From contig NC_054702.1 in the NCBI RefSeq assembly GCF_016097555.1, positions 62,734,650 through 62,798,649 on the forward strand: a stretch of 64,000 nucleotides of DNA. The letters are read 5' to 3'. A program made the position numbers and the translations under genes. This DNA is from Gigantopelta aegis (Eukaryota > Mollusca > Gastropoda > Neomphalida > Peltospiridae). The notes under the pieces were generated by a model that had not been told where the DNA came from, made no database searches, and saw only the letters and a program-made list of their open reading frames with translations. Of this stretch, positions 1 through 12,900 are shown piece after piece (the first letter of the stretch is position 1; every line of letters begins with the position of its first letter).

Positions 1-1269
1 ACTTATTTTTTTCACATGCATTGTGATGAAGAGCCATAGAGCTCTACAACAAAAAACTAAGTTTCATTGGCTTAAGGCTTACAGTTTATGAGAAATGAAG
101 CTAAAAGCAAAACTAACGTTGAGCTAAATGCAAAATTTTAACATTGAGCCAAATACAAAAGTTCATGCCATCATCACAGCACTATGGCCACCGGCTGAAT
201 TTTTAAGTAAAATCTATCTCATCTTTTTACTTTACAATAAGACCTCTACATGCACAAACACAGTGACAACACACAAATTAAGACTTCATTCAAAATAATA
301 GTGATGTAATGTTAGTATTTATAATTAAGTAAAATTACTATACATCATTATTATAAATGATTGTTTAATTTATCTTTTTTCTTTTCTTTTTTTAGTATAA
401 AGTAAATATATATACAGTATGTACAGTTAAATAACACCCATAGAGTAAATCAAATTATATTAAAAAACAGAAGGCCCACTTCAGTGTTTGGAATAATTAA
501 CAATTTCAAGGGGATTTCAAGTTGATTTTGGGGCAAGATGACAAGTATTCATTGTTTAAATATGAGTTTTGTACTAATCTGTCTGTCTGTCTGTATGCAT
601 GCGTGTGTGTGTGTGTGTGTTATCAAAATCCCTAACTCTGTTTGATGTTAAATTCTGTTACATTTGTTTTCATGTGCACCGTTGATGCATTTGTTGTCAT
701 CTGCTGGTCATTCATTTGTAAGTCTTTTCTTCACAATTCAGAATAATTTTTATCAAAATTACATTATGTTAAGTGATTGAATTAGATTTTATTTCACATA
801 TCCTTGCTGTATGGATTTTGAAGCAAATAAGCAATAATTTTGCATAGTGTAGAAATAACAATGTACTTTTTTTGTTTAAAACAGAGACATAGCAGAGATA
901 CATTTTCTGCATATTATTACCATCATTGTTTTAAATGTCTACGACACATTTCATGTTGAACAGATATTATATTAAGAATGTAATATATGCACTTCAACGT
1001 CTTTTAATCAAGACCCAATTTTGAGATTGGATGTTTATGTATGTCAAAAAAGTGCTTTACGGAAAATAATACTTTTATTTATATGGTATTGTTATTTGTT
1101 TATACTTACCACAAACTGGCAAAGTATAAACACTGCTTTATTTTTATCACAATTACAGAAAATACTTTAATAAACAAAAACTTCTGCATGTGACATCACA
1201 GCTTTTCTTTGATAATCCGCAATTGTTACTTAAAGATATTGTTTCAAATTTCTAAACCCATACCGCACT

Positions 1270-1410
1270 ATAATACAGACCCAGATGATATCGTAACTAC
1301 GATCGACAGTCACTTTTCACACCCTTGTTTTGGCTTCGTACACAATAAATAAAACACATCCAATGGTATTTTTATTATATATATATTTGTCAAAAGGTAC
1401 TTTTAATTTC
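1270..1410 (+). repeat. Dispersed repeat, partner at 38690-38820
   Basis: Shares TTGTTTTGGC-TCGTACACAAT, followed by AAAACACATCCAA and a TTTGTCAAAAGGTA segment, with about 38735-38815 in the same orientation. Family not recognised. Confidence 0.5.
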
Positions 1411-2157
1411 GGAAAGATTTGAGCCCGCACCCACTGTTTGGCATATTGGATTAGCGATATCAACATTATTAATGCACTTGAATGTGTTTGAAAAAAATCT
1501 TGTGATTAAAAAAAAAAGAACAAAAAAAAGAGTATGCACTAATGAAGAGTAACTCGACCTTTAAAATATTTTGAATATTCTTTTTGTAAAGTTACATTCT
1601 CTGGTTACCATATTATAACATCATGTACAAATATGAAATACAAGCTCAAATACACTTTTAAAAAACCTGGAGATCGTCAAAAGTATACGCTCGATTCGTC
1701 ACTTGTGCTGCCATAGCTCAGCAAAGCACAAACGACAGCCCGTTGTCAGTTTCAGTTAACATGTGCGTTTGCCGATTTCAAATTGTAGGGTTCATCTCAA
1801 AAAATTAAAAGAGAAATCTTGCGCTGTACGAATAACATTCGGCTGAGGATATGGTACTAGAGTCTTTCGTTAAAACCGGTTTGATCTTGACAACGTATTA
1901 TCGACAATCGTACCTTCCAATTTCAGAATTAATATTTTATAAAGTGTTAGTAGAACTTTCAAAGTTTAGTTTGTATAACACATTGATCATGTATATATTT
2001 TAAAAATAAAATATACTAAAGTAGACGTTTTCACTTCTTAATTTTACGTGTTAAAATCGATAAATTCAAATAAATATTCTTTCGTTTGGAAAGGGTAAAG
2101 TTAGTGGGGGGTTGTTTAACGACATCAAAGTTAGAGCATATTGATTTAATAATCATC

Positions 2158-2215
2158 CGACGCCATACAACCATAAATAAAATGTGTTGAGTGCGTTGTT
2201 AAATAAAACATATCC
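2158..2215 (+). repeat. Tail fragment of SINE family A
   Basis: Contains AAATAAAATGTGTTGAGTGC followed by GTTGTTAAATAAAACAT, the 3' tail of the window's first SINE family (also at about 35715-35815 and, inverted, at 28890 and 45271). Confidence 0.7.
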
Positions 2216-2221
2216 TATTCT

Positions 2222-2550
2222 TCCTTCCATCTGCTGTTGGATGTCTAACATTTGGTAATTTTGACATATAATCTTAGAGAGGAATCAGGTGCATGTGCAG
2301 GGGGAGGGAATTGGAGGTCGAAACCCCTACTTGCCCAAGCTTAAAAAAAATTGAAATATGGCCCCATATAAACTTCGCTCAACACAGTCTATAACCCCAA
2401 CCCCGCTGAAATCTTGGAAACCCGCTACATTTTGTTTTTAGCAATGGATCATTTATATGTACCATCCCACAGACAGGATATCACATACCATTGTCTTTTA
2501 AATACCTGCCGATGGGGATCGATCCTAGACTGACCGCACATTTCCAAAAA
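2222..2550 (-). repeat. SINE family B, minus strand, with an inserted segment
   Basis: Reads, in reverse, the tail (TTGGATGTCTAACATTTGG), the core (CCCACAGACAGGATATCACA) and the tRNA-like head (GGGGATCGATCCTAGAC) of SINE family B. About 125 bp of unrelated sequence at roughly 2291-2417 interrupts it, and part of the head-core junction is missing. Confidence 0.75.
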
Positions 2551-3793
2551 ACACCTTTAGGTCTAAGTAATTAATAAAAATAACATATAGTCTTGAAAAA
2601 CATTACGTAAATCGAACACAGTACCCTCTTCCTCTACCCCTAGAGCATTACGTAATTAGTAACACCCCCTTACATATAACGCGTATGCCAACAGCTGGCT
2701 ACTGTGAAAATTTCAAGGCAAATCCACCACCCACCGACCCCTGGAACGGCGTTATACCATACCTCTATGGATATAAATATGTGTTGGAGATATGAGACGA
2801 CCCCTCAATCAAGACAGTTAAATTTGTTCAAAAATTGCGAAATCTCACGTGATCTCTTGTTGGGGAATTCTATACTTGTGATAAGCCAATGAAAACCGAG
2901 ATCGGTACGAGCCCGTCAAAAGTGTCCCACTTTCAAAATACTGGCTTTGTTTTTGACCTCGATAAGCCAGCGTACTGAAACCAATGCGGAGTATGGCGTC
3001 ATATATGCACCAAACGTAATTGGATTTTCTGTTCTATATGCTTAAATAATCAAAATATTTTGGATATACTAACTTATATAATGATATAGAGCTGTAAGTA
3101 TCATAATTGTATTTTTGTAAGTATCGTAATTGTATTTTTGTCGTTAGCTTAATGCAGTTTGGAATGTCGATGGTATATGTGTGTGTGTGTATGTGCGGGG
3201 GGGGGGGGGCAGTAATGACAAATTTCTTGTTGGAGATTTGTTTTTCAATCACACACCTTCTTTTTACCCTGGTGCAATGTCCAAATAGACTTTTCTTCCA
3301 GACCAGCAACCTGCTCTCCAATTTCATAATTAAAATCCTTAGCTGGATCTCTACTAAATAGAGACCACATTTTGTTAATTTTAGAATTATAGAATCAATA
3401 AACTTTTTAATAACTCTAAAGAAATCTTAACGTAAACGTCAACACTGTCATGTTGTCTTTCTGTACAAATCCTGAAATTACACCGTTTCCCAGTTAAATT
3501 TACTTTGTTACGCTTTGCTTGTACTAGTATTTAATGAACAAAACTTCAACGGGGACCAGTTTATGTTTTTATTTTCCACGTTGATGTCGCAAAATTGATA
3601 GTATACATATTTTATTCATATCACTTAAACAGAAATGTTTAGTTACCGATTTTCTTTAGTGTGTTCAGTATTATAGTAACATATGTTAACAGTAAACTGT
3701 TTCAATTTACAACAGCAAACTTTAACGGAATTTGCCGAAATATTACGAAGGCTGATTACGGAATCCAGACTATATTCTACTACTGTTGCGCTG

Positions 3794-3801
3794 TATAAAT
3801 A
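3794..3801 (+). promoter_or_regulatory. Possible TATA box of BPNT1
   Basis: TATAAATA lies 57 bp upstream of the BPNT1 ATG. If used, transcription would start near 3825 and the 5' UTR would be about 25 nt. The region is AT-rich, so a chance match is quite possible. Confidence 0.3.
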
Positions 3802-3850
3802 GTGAAAATCCGAAATGTAAATAAACAGTCTATTGTTTACTGACAACAAC

Positions 3851-3973
3851 ATGGCTGCTGAAACTTTCCCTCTTTTGATGCGAATAGTTTCTGCATCTGT
3901 ATCAGTATCTAAACGGGCCGGAAATATTATAAGAGATGTTTTGAAAAAGGGAGAACTTGGGATTGTTGAAAAG
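3851..3973 (+). CDS. BPNT1: BPNT1 exon 1 (residues 1-41)
   Basis: Starts with [20 protein letters not shown] and ends GELGIVEK, matching the N-terminal helix and the conserved GDLGIVEK stretch of vertebrate BPNT1. The donor follows directly as GTTTTG at 3974 (phase 0). ATG at 3851 is the only sensible start, because it directly precedes the conserved LLMR segment. Confidence 0.95.
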
Positions 3974-6900
3974 GTTTTGGAAATAATCTATTTTGGTTCT
4001 GTTAGCAGTTAGACCGGCACCTCAAACATGCCTCTTCAAGAATGAAATACAAATACAAATAGCTGTTGCAATGTTGACTCAATGACTGAAGGGTCTAATT
4101 TCAACAAAACCTACCAGATTGCTGAGAATGTTATGACCTATAAACAACTTTTCTGACCAATTTTAATGTCAGTTAAATTGGTAAAATATCTGACTGTCCC
4201 GTCCCCCATCCATTGTTGTCTTAAGGTTAGCTTTTGGGTTGGGTTTACAGGAGTAGCTGAAGAATGTCAATATTAGACTACAACATGCATTCAATCTCTT
4301 CATAACAGAAAATGATATGAATATTAACATTCGTTGGTTGATTTTGACAATAAAACATTATTATGGTAAAACATTTCGTAAAATAGATTGTACATTACAA
4401 TGCACGTGTGCAGTTACTCGAGGATAAACTTCGCCTTGTTATCATGTGGACGAAATTCACTTCGATTTTGCAAAGTTTAAAAAAAAAATCCTTACTCCAT
4501 CGATAATATGTTCACAGAAAATGGACCGCAACCATGTTAATTAACTAGAAATATCACTAATCAAGATTTTCAAAACAAAATGTTCCCTGTCCTCTTATGT
4601 AAGAAACCCATATAGAAGTATTTCATTGATGCATACTGTTGTAAACTTGATAAACTTCTCAAGTCTGTGTTAAGCAGGTCTAAAAATTGACAACTCTCCG
4701 TCAGCTATTAATGATAGTACTCAAACTAAAACAAACTTCCTGCACTCAAAAAAGACTAAAGTCCCAGTTGTGCCCAAATTAGTGAGATCTAAAACCCTGA
4801 AATCTTAAATTCCTTGAAAAAGGAGCCATGCCTATTGAAAGACGTGGGCCAATTTCTGTCAAATACAGTGCATAAAAGTGATAATGTGCAAAATTATTGA
4901 GTTTTTTAAACATTGCAGTATATTGGTTTATTGTAGCAGTACTAGTCTACTGTTGACATACAAGATTTGTAAAAGATTTTAAAACAGAAAGTAAATTATT
5001 CAACTGTATCATATTAACCTGTTCTTGGTCACATAGTGTGCAGATAATATATGTCATTATTATTTTGATTTTTTAAATTTTAGGGTAAAAATGACCTTCA
5101 GACTGAGGCAGACAGATCAGCACAGCGATGTATTGTGGCTTCACTACACAGACAGTTTCCAAAGGTGGCCATATTTGGAGAAGAGGTAACTCAGTTTGGA
5201 CTTAGTGGTTATGGTAATTTTCTGGTCATCTGAACTTTACTTGAAAGAAAATGGTACCACAAGGTAACATTCTGCAGCTTTTTTTGAATGACCTACTTAT
5301 GTCCACAACTTCAATATGTCTTTAGTTTCTAAAAATAACTCCTTTTTTTTTGTCTATGACTCACCAGGCTTTCATATACTTACCTTGGTTTGACACCTAA
5401 TAGTAATAGCTGATACATATTTCATTCTCTGATAATAATAATAATTCATTAATATTAGCATTTGGTCCCAAATATTATCGTCTTTTTATAGACTATCACC
5501 ACCTATTGTGCTACTGTATAAACCCCTCAAAACTGGGCCCCTGAAAACTAGACATGTTTTATGGTTTCATGGTTCATCCATCTTTTGGTACTAAAATGTA
5601 ACCCTCTAAAACCGGAGGAGACCAATGTTAATCATTATGGAACCCCTAATTGCTCCAAATATGTCCTCAGCCAATTATGTGATAAAAATGCAGGCATCTC
5701 ATGAAATGTTTCAAGTTCTTTGTTCGTATTTCTTCAACAGACTTTTCTTTGGATAAATTTATTTAACAAAATAAAGAGAAAGCAAGGATACAATTTTTTT
5801 TATTCTGCTGGGTTGACAATACCTTAATTTGTATATTATTAATTGTTTTTAATATGTTGGAACATACTGCGAAAATTTGCAGTGTTGAAATACCATGACA
5901 ATTTTATCCACTATGTTGTTGTTTTTAGCCATTTTTTTTAACTTTTTTAAAATACAGAACACAATAATATAAGGTAATAGATATTATATATTATTAAAAG
6001 CCTTAAAGGAAACATGACACGAGACCATATTATAGCTCATTTTAAAAGAAAAATGATATAAAAATAATATACAAATAACTTTATAACAATAAAATACGTG
6101 TAGTCAACTTAAAATGAAGAAATTACGCTAATCAGTATCAAAGTACGATTTATGCATATTTCTTCGTGAGCGTTCGGAAAAAAAGGGAAGTGACGTCAGA
6201 GCCGCTGTACTCTTCCATTGTTGTTAACTGTTTATATATGGAGTAAGGGGCTTACGATCTTTTCAGTTCAACAGTGCCGTACTGCGCGGCCTTTGGGTGT
6301 AAAAATAAACAGTTTAAACGATCGGGATTGTCTTTTTATGGTTTTCACAAGGATGGTATCCTAAGAAAGACGCGTGTATTTTATCGCAAAAGAAAAGATT
6401 GGACACCAACACCGCATAGTACTTTGGTGTCGGCCCATTTACAGCCCGGAGCCCGAACGTTACCCGGAGACAAAAACAGTACTCGGTTGCGAATGCCGAG
6501 GTGTACATTGTACATATTTGGCACAAAGATACACCTCAGCATGATGTATTTATATATGTTAAAACAAAAATGTAGAATTTTTTTTTTTTTTTTTTTTTTT
6601 GAAAAAAAAGAAGATTTTTCATGTTAGGGCTGTAGGCCTACATAACAAAATCTGTATTCACCGTCCGAAGAAGGAAACGTCAACAAGTAATTAAATATGG
6701 CATATACAAACATGGGATTTGGCATGAGGATACATCTCAGTACGATGTATTTAAATATGTTTTTAAAAAATGTGTAGAAAACAACAATAATTTTAAATAA
6801 TGTTTTTAATCTTCGGGCGGAATACGTCACAAAAACGTTCCTCATCGCCCGAAGCCCCAAAGCAACACGAAGTTCAATACAAAATAAACCATTACTGTCA

Positions 6901-9900
6901 GTGTCGAAATAACTATTATGTTTCATCCACGGGCTGACTTGAGAATCGGAGTGTTGTTTTAGTTAATTGGTCCTTTCTTTCCGTGGCCTGCACATGTGAT
7001 TCCTGATTGGCAGGTGTATATTGCAGGGTTATCGACCAGGTAAGTGATTACCACGGTCTAGACATACGTACAAAATACATGCCAATTTTTTTAAGATCAC
7101 AGGGTATTGTGGCGTAACCTGTCGCGACTATAGTACAATGTTAATGAACATTATCAGCCGCCCTGCTTCATTACTGTAAATAATGCTGTAAAACCCTTGA
7201 TTAAGTAGACTTTCCCATCTAAAATTACAAAACTGACCAATTACGTAGTACCAAAGAAAAGAAAATTATCACTTGGATATCGTGAGTGGTCGTTTTTACT
7301 CTAACGAACCCTACCAATAGGCCTAATAATATGCTACTTTTTTTATGAGAGAAAAATACTATAACCCCATTTCGTTCTATTGATGCAAATAGAAATATAT
7401 TTAGTTTAAAAGTTGATTATACTCTCAAGTGATTTATGTTGTTTTACAAGCCAGGTTAATGAAAGTGAAGCGCCTTGTCGTAAATTAGAGCGTTTGTTTA
7501 CACTGTGCATACAGATTTCATTATGTACAGCCCGAACATAAAAAATGCGATATTTTCAACAAAAAAACAACCCAAAAAATGTTTGTCCTACATTTATATT
7601 TTTTACATATTTAAATACATCATATCGAGGTGTATCTTTATGCTAAATATGAACAGTATACACCTCGGCATTAGCATCCGAGTTTTGGTTTTGTCTCCGG
7701 GTTACTTTCGGGCTCCGGGCTGTAAATTGGTCGACCGGTCTGGTCTGGCACCATCAGTTTCTCCACCCTCTGACTAGCTATCCGTTTTTTTCTTCAGTAT
7801 CACTGTTGTAAGTAAATGTGTGTCTTTCTTCATTTACTAACAGCTCATATTGATACGGCAAAACGTTTTGCGAACGAACACTCATTGTTTTGGTAAGCTG
7901 TGCAAGTCTTAGATTCTTTATGAGTGGTACGGACTAATGCTTTTAAGTGTAAGGCTTCAGATCAAGCGACGCGTCTCTGACGTCACAGACCTCAAACTGC
8001 CCTGCTCATTAAAGTTCGGCAATTTCCGCTAAGAGCTCGTATCTGGGGTTCTTTTATGGAGATATTTTAAGTAATTAATTTTGTATAAAAAATTTTTTTA
8101 GGTGATTCAATTTATAATTAATTGTACATGGTTGGTGCCAAATATGGTTTACGTGACATGTTTCCTTTAATAAACCGGCTACCCCACAAAACCAGACTTT
8201 TTACTTGGTTCTTTGAGTATCTGGTTTAGTAGGAGTTTGATATGGGTTTTCCAAACTACTTAGCATTTACAAGCAAGCCATCATGTCTCTATCATTCTAG
8301 TTTTGTGTTATTTTAGCAACTCAGTCCATATGAAAAAATAGATGAATCGATGATAGAAGCAGGATTTGCTGAAGAAGTCCTAAAAGAAACCTGCCCAGAA
8401 AACTTGCGAAAAGTTGAAGATGAGGAGGTAAGTGACGGCTTGCGCTCTTTTTTTTTTTTTACATGATACATCAATAGTGGGTTCATTATTAATTATTTTA
8501 AGTAGGGAGCCTATATAAAAAGCATTAGATGGTGATGGTTTAGTCTGTTGTATCAGCATGCCACTTACTAATGAATATTCAGGCATCCAAACTATGTTGT
8601 GATAGATTACAGTTGAATGTTATTGTTGTGGCATTATGTTGTGACTTGACTCCGGATTTCAAAACGTTGTATAAGCACTTGCCCAGATATTACTAACATC
8701 TGTGGAAATTTTTTTTCTCCCACACCTAGCCATGCAAGACAGACCCATTCCATGACGTCAGCCCATGCAGAATAAATCTGTCTTACATGGGCTATGATGT
8801 CATTGAATTTAACTTGGGGAGTATTACGGTGTTGGTAATATATAACGTCATATCAATGTGAGTTGGTTAGTTTTAGATTGATATTTTGTTGTTAAAACCT
8901 TCATTATAAAAGCTATTTTGTTAATTTGTAGTGTTAAATTTTATTTAACACATGAAACAGACATGGCAAATATGATAAGTGTTGTTTATTTATGATAAAA
9001 TGGTCAAATAAAGAAGTTACTATTTCAACCATCTTTGTTTGTTTGTGTAAAATTATGGTTTATTTATCGAAGATGGGAGAAAAAGACTCTTATCATATGC
9101 AGCCTCGTCCCGAGTAGAAATTTTCACCATCTCAAGTGTACTTTTTTTTTTTATCCCACATGACCACATATGATGGAATCTATTAAGCCCTAATCAGTGT
9201 TTCTGTTCATACTTTGGTCCAACCAGAGGGGAATATAGGTTTCGTGTCCATCCATCTGTTCATCCGTCTATCCCACATGTTTTTTGCAGAAGGCTTTGAG
9301 ATATTGAGATTTATGTATAGTTTTATCATGTACTGTTGCAAATCAAGTTTGACTTTCATGACGATTTATTCATTTTTGACGGAGTTATGGCTCTTGAACT
9401 TAGAAGATGTCAAAATTTGTTTTCCCAGAAGACCTTTAGATATTGAGCTGAAATTTTGTGTATACGGTTTATCACATACTGTTACAGATCAAGTTTGAAT
9501 TTCATGGTGATTTACCCACTTTTCAGAGTTATTGCTCTTGAATTTAGGAGATACGAAAAATTGCTGGGCTCGATAGCGGACATGTATTGCTCTATCAGTA
9601 CTCTCAAAATGCTTGTTAATTCAGTTAACTGCTAAATCCAATCAAATACTAAATGAAAATGCAAGTTTTTTAAAACCAGCGTATGGTTATTTTGTTCACT
9701 GGTTGATAGATGTTTTATGCAGTCTGTGATGATCATACATGTACATGTATCAGAGTTCGATAAATCCGCTAGCCCGACGCCTGTGGCTAGTGATTTTTAA
9801 GTTCGGGCTAGTGAGAAACGCAAAACCACTAGCCCGCAGGGCTAGTGGTTTCTACCCCCCTCCTTATCGCTTTTTTTTTCTTTTTCTCTCGGGTGAAATT

Positions 9901-12900
9901 TTTTCGTTTAATAAATTTGATTGTGACGTTTGTCATCGAATAATATCAACGCAATCAGTATATAATAATAATCAACTTGAACTAGGTCTGCAAACTGCAG
10001 TAACATGCTATCTCTACATCACCACAGTTACAGCATGCATTGTTTACTTTTCCCTTTCAAGTTTCTGGCACAGGAAATAAGTCTAATGACATGCGTGTTT
10101 TGATTGGTTGGACACGTCACGTGGTAGCTAATCTCGCAAATATGTTTTAGGCTGACAACTTGGAAATCACCAATCGCGACGACAGGTTAATCTCAATCAA
10201 GTAAACCCCCAGTCATGCTTTGAATATCAGTGTTTGTTTTATTTACCTATTGTTTTCTAATTTAACGTTTCGCTGACATGTGTTTATCGGCAATCAGGAG
10301 AACAATTTACTTTAATGGTAACCGCACATGCAATGACTCTGCTTGGCCTATTACGTGTAGCGGTCTGGATAATGCATCACAGCTGCCGATACAAGATGAT
10401 ACCTCTTTTGTTCATCAATTAACAACGGATTAGATGTCACCGTTATATTCTTTTGATATCGGTCTGACACGGGGATAATGCCCTGTATTTGAGCAATTGA
10501 CATCACCGTTCCTGGCGACATAAATAATAGGGCCCTAAATGTATAACCCAATATCGAATACACTGAACCATCTATTACTGTGTGTCACAATGTCGTACCC
10601 TCATTTAAATTTAATTATTTTGATAGAGGGTTTAAATATCAACCATGAGTTTGCTCAATTATTTTTCACCGGGGGGAGGGCAAATGCGAAAACGGAACAA
10701 TGACGATGGATCACACTTTACAAAAAACCAAACGTACAACACGACAAAAAACCTGAAAGTTACAACATGATATAACTATAAGTGTTTGTTTTATTTTACT
10801 GTTATACTCGTAAATGTGTAATGTTACAAAAATTATATAAAAATCCAACTATAATTGATCAGGAATTTGGGCTAGTGCTTTATCTTGGTGGGCTAGTGGT
10901 TTTCACAAACCCACTAGCCCTGTGGCTAGTGACTTTTCAAAATATTTGTCATACTCTGCATGTATGTATACCAATGCATATAAATTAATTTAGCTGAAAA
11001 TTTTGTATTTAAAGCAGGGCTCTCATTGGAAAGAATTTTGTTTTAGACAGTTTTCAAATATTCTGCAGAGTATTTTAAAAAAACCCCAATATCACTCTTA
11101 CTTCCCATCACTCCCCTGAGATAATTCAAAGTGAGAACCTTTTACCTCCCCTTAGCATGTGAATTTATATGGTATCGATATGGTAATATCTTAAATTGCT
11201 CGCCATAAGCATAAGTTTATTGGAGCAATTATCACTCCATTCAATTGTTTTCATATCAGGATTTAACTATTGTAGTTATAACTTGATGTAGCCCATGTTA
11301 ATTTGATCTGTCCATGTATCACCAGTCTTTGTGTGTTGCTTGTAGATTGTGATATGGGTAGATCCTTTGGATGGAACATCAGAATTTACACAAGGTGAGA
11401 TGTTGCAAAGTTAAACTGTAATCTGTAATATTGTTGGGATTAATGCATATTATTATATGGGTTTTTTTGTAGTTGTTTGTATTTTCAGCCTGATTCTCAC
11501 CTATGCATGACAAGCAAAATATTTGTAATAGAAAATGTTTTGTATATGGGCCAGTCTTTATTCTGATGTATGGAGGGTTTAGATTATAAATTGTTCATAA
11601 TACATGCATAGTACATGTCTGGATCATAGTCTAATATTTTATTGTAATAGATGTTTATGATGAATAGACTATTCATACTATTTTGCCAGTCCACTTCATT
11701 TATTAATTAAATATTGTTTAAAAAATACTATTTTAAGTCTAGCATTTTTGAGGTTCTTTGAAAGCAAGAGGAATCCATGCTAAAAAACCTATTAGAACTT
11801 GTCCTTGACTGAAAGCCATTTAAAAAAAAAAAACCTACCTAGTGAACGAAAGTTTGATGAAACTACTACATACAGTGTAAAAACAGCTTTATAGTAAGTT
11901 TTACCAATCGTTAGTCAAATAAGTTGAGCATTTTGTTACTGTTCATGTGTATGATGAGATTGCCACCTGATACTTTGCCCCAATAATTTAAGGCATCTTT
12001 CTGCTACATGTTGGATATATTTTGTGGAGAGCTTGCAGGGTTTTGTTAATCGGTTAACGTCTGGCCTGGTGCTTATAAAACGTTTAGAGTCTAGACACTA
12101 ATATCATGACAACGCCATACAAATTGTATGTGTGTGACATCATTAGAGATTGAGTCTGGACTAAACATTTTATAAGCACAGGCCCAGGGTATAGTTTGGT
12201 TAAGTTTCTCAAATTAAGTAAGCATGTTTGAACTTTCAGGATATATGCATGTTAATACCTAACAAGCAAATCAATGGCTTAAAATTGTTTCCATAACTTG
12301 ATCAGGTGGTTAGCAAGGATGTGCATTGTAACAAGTATGTTGTTACTCCAGAAATTGTGTTCTTTGGTGATTTTGATGTTTATCCCATCTTTCCTCTTTC
12401 AGGGGCAGGATTTAGCTTAGTTGGTTGAGTGCTCACTTAAGGTGCTTGGTCGCTGGATTGAACCACCTTTGTGGATCCATTCAACTGATTGGTTATTTTT
12501 TTTATTCCAACCAATGCACCACAACTGGTCAAAGGCCGTGATATGTGCTTTCATGTCTGTGGGAAAGAGCACATAAAAGATCCCTTCCTGCATTAGAAAA
12601 AATGTAGCAGTTTTGCTGTGATGACTAGTCAGAATTACCAAATGTTTGACATCCATTAGCTGATGATTAATTAATCAGTGTGCTCTAGTGGTGTCATTAA
12701 AGAAAACAAACTTCTTCTTTCCTCTTTCAGGTCTGCTTGACCATGTTACGGTGTTGATAGGTATTGCTGTGAAGGGCAAGGCCATGGCTGGAGTGATCTA
12801 CCAGCCTTACTTCAACTACCAGGCTGGCCCAGATGCTACTGTTGGACGATGTATCTGGGGTGTTATAGGACTGGGTGAGTAGTGAACAAAGTCATACATA

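Larger units (their letters stand above)
1..3790. other. Upstream intergenic DNA, no gene seen
   Basis: AT-rich DNA without a supportable exon. It holds a worn ~100-bp dispersed repeat near 20-150, a repeat near 1270-1410 with a partner at about 38690-38820, SINE fragments at 2160-2550 and a G-run near 3196-3209. The remainder shows nothing recognisable. Confidence 0.6.

Noticed and set aside
12404-12470. A tRNA gene in the SINE head
   Set aside because: A- and B-box-like segments are present, but no cloverleaf can be formed; it is the tRNA-derived head of a SINE.
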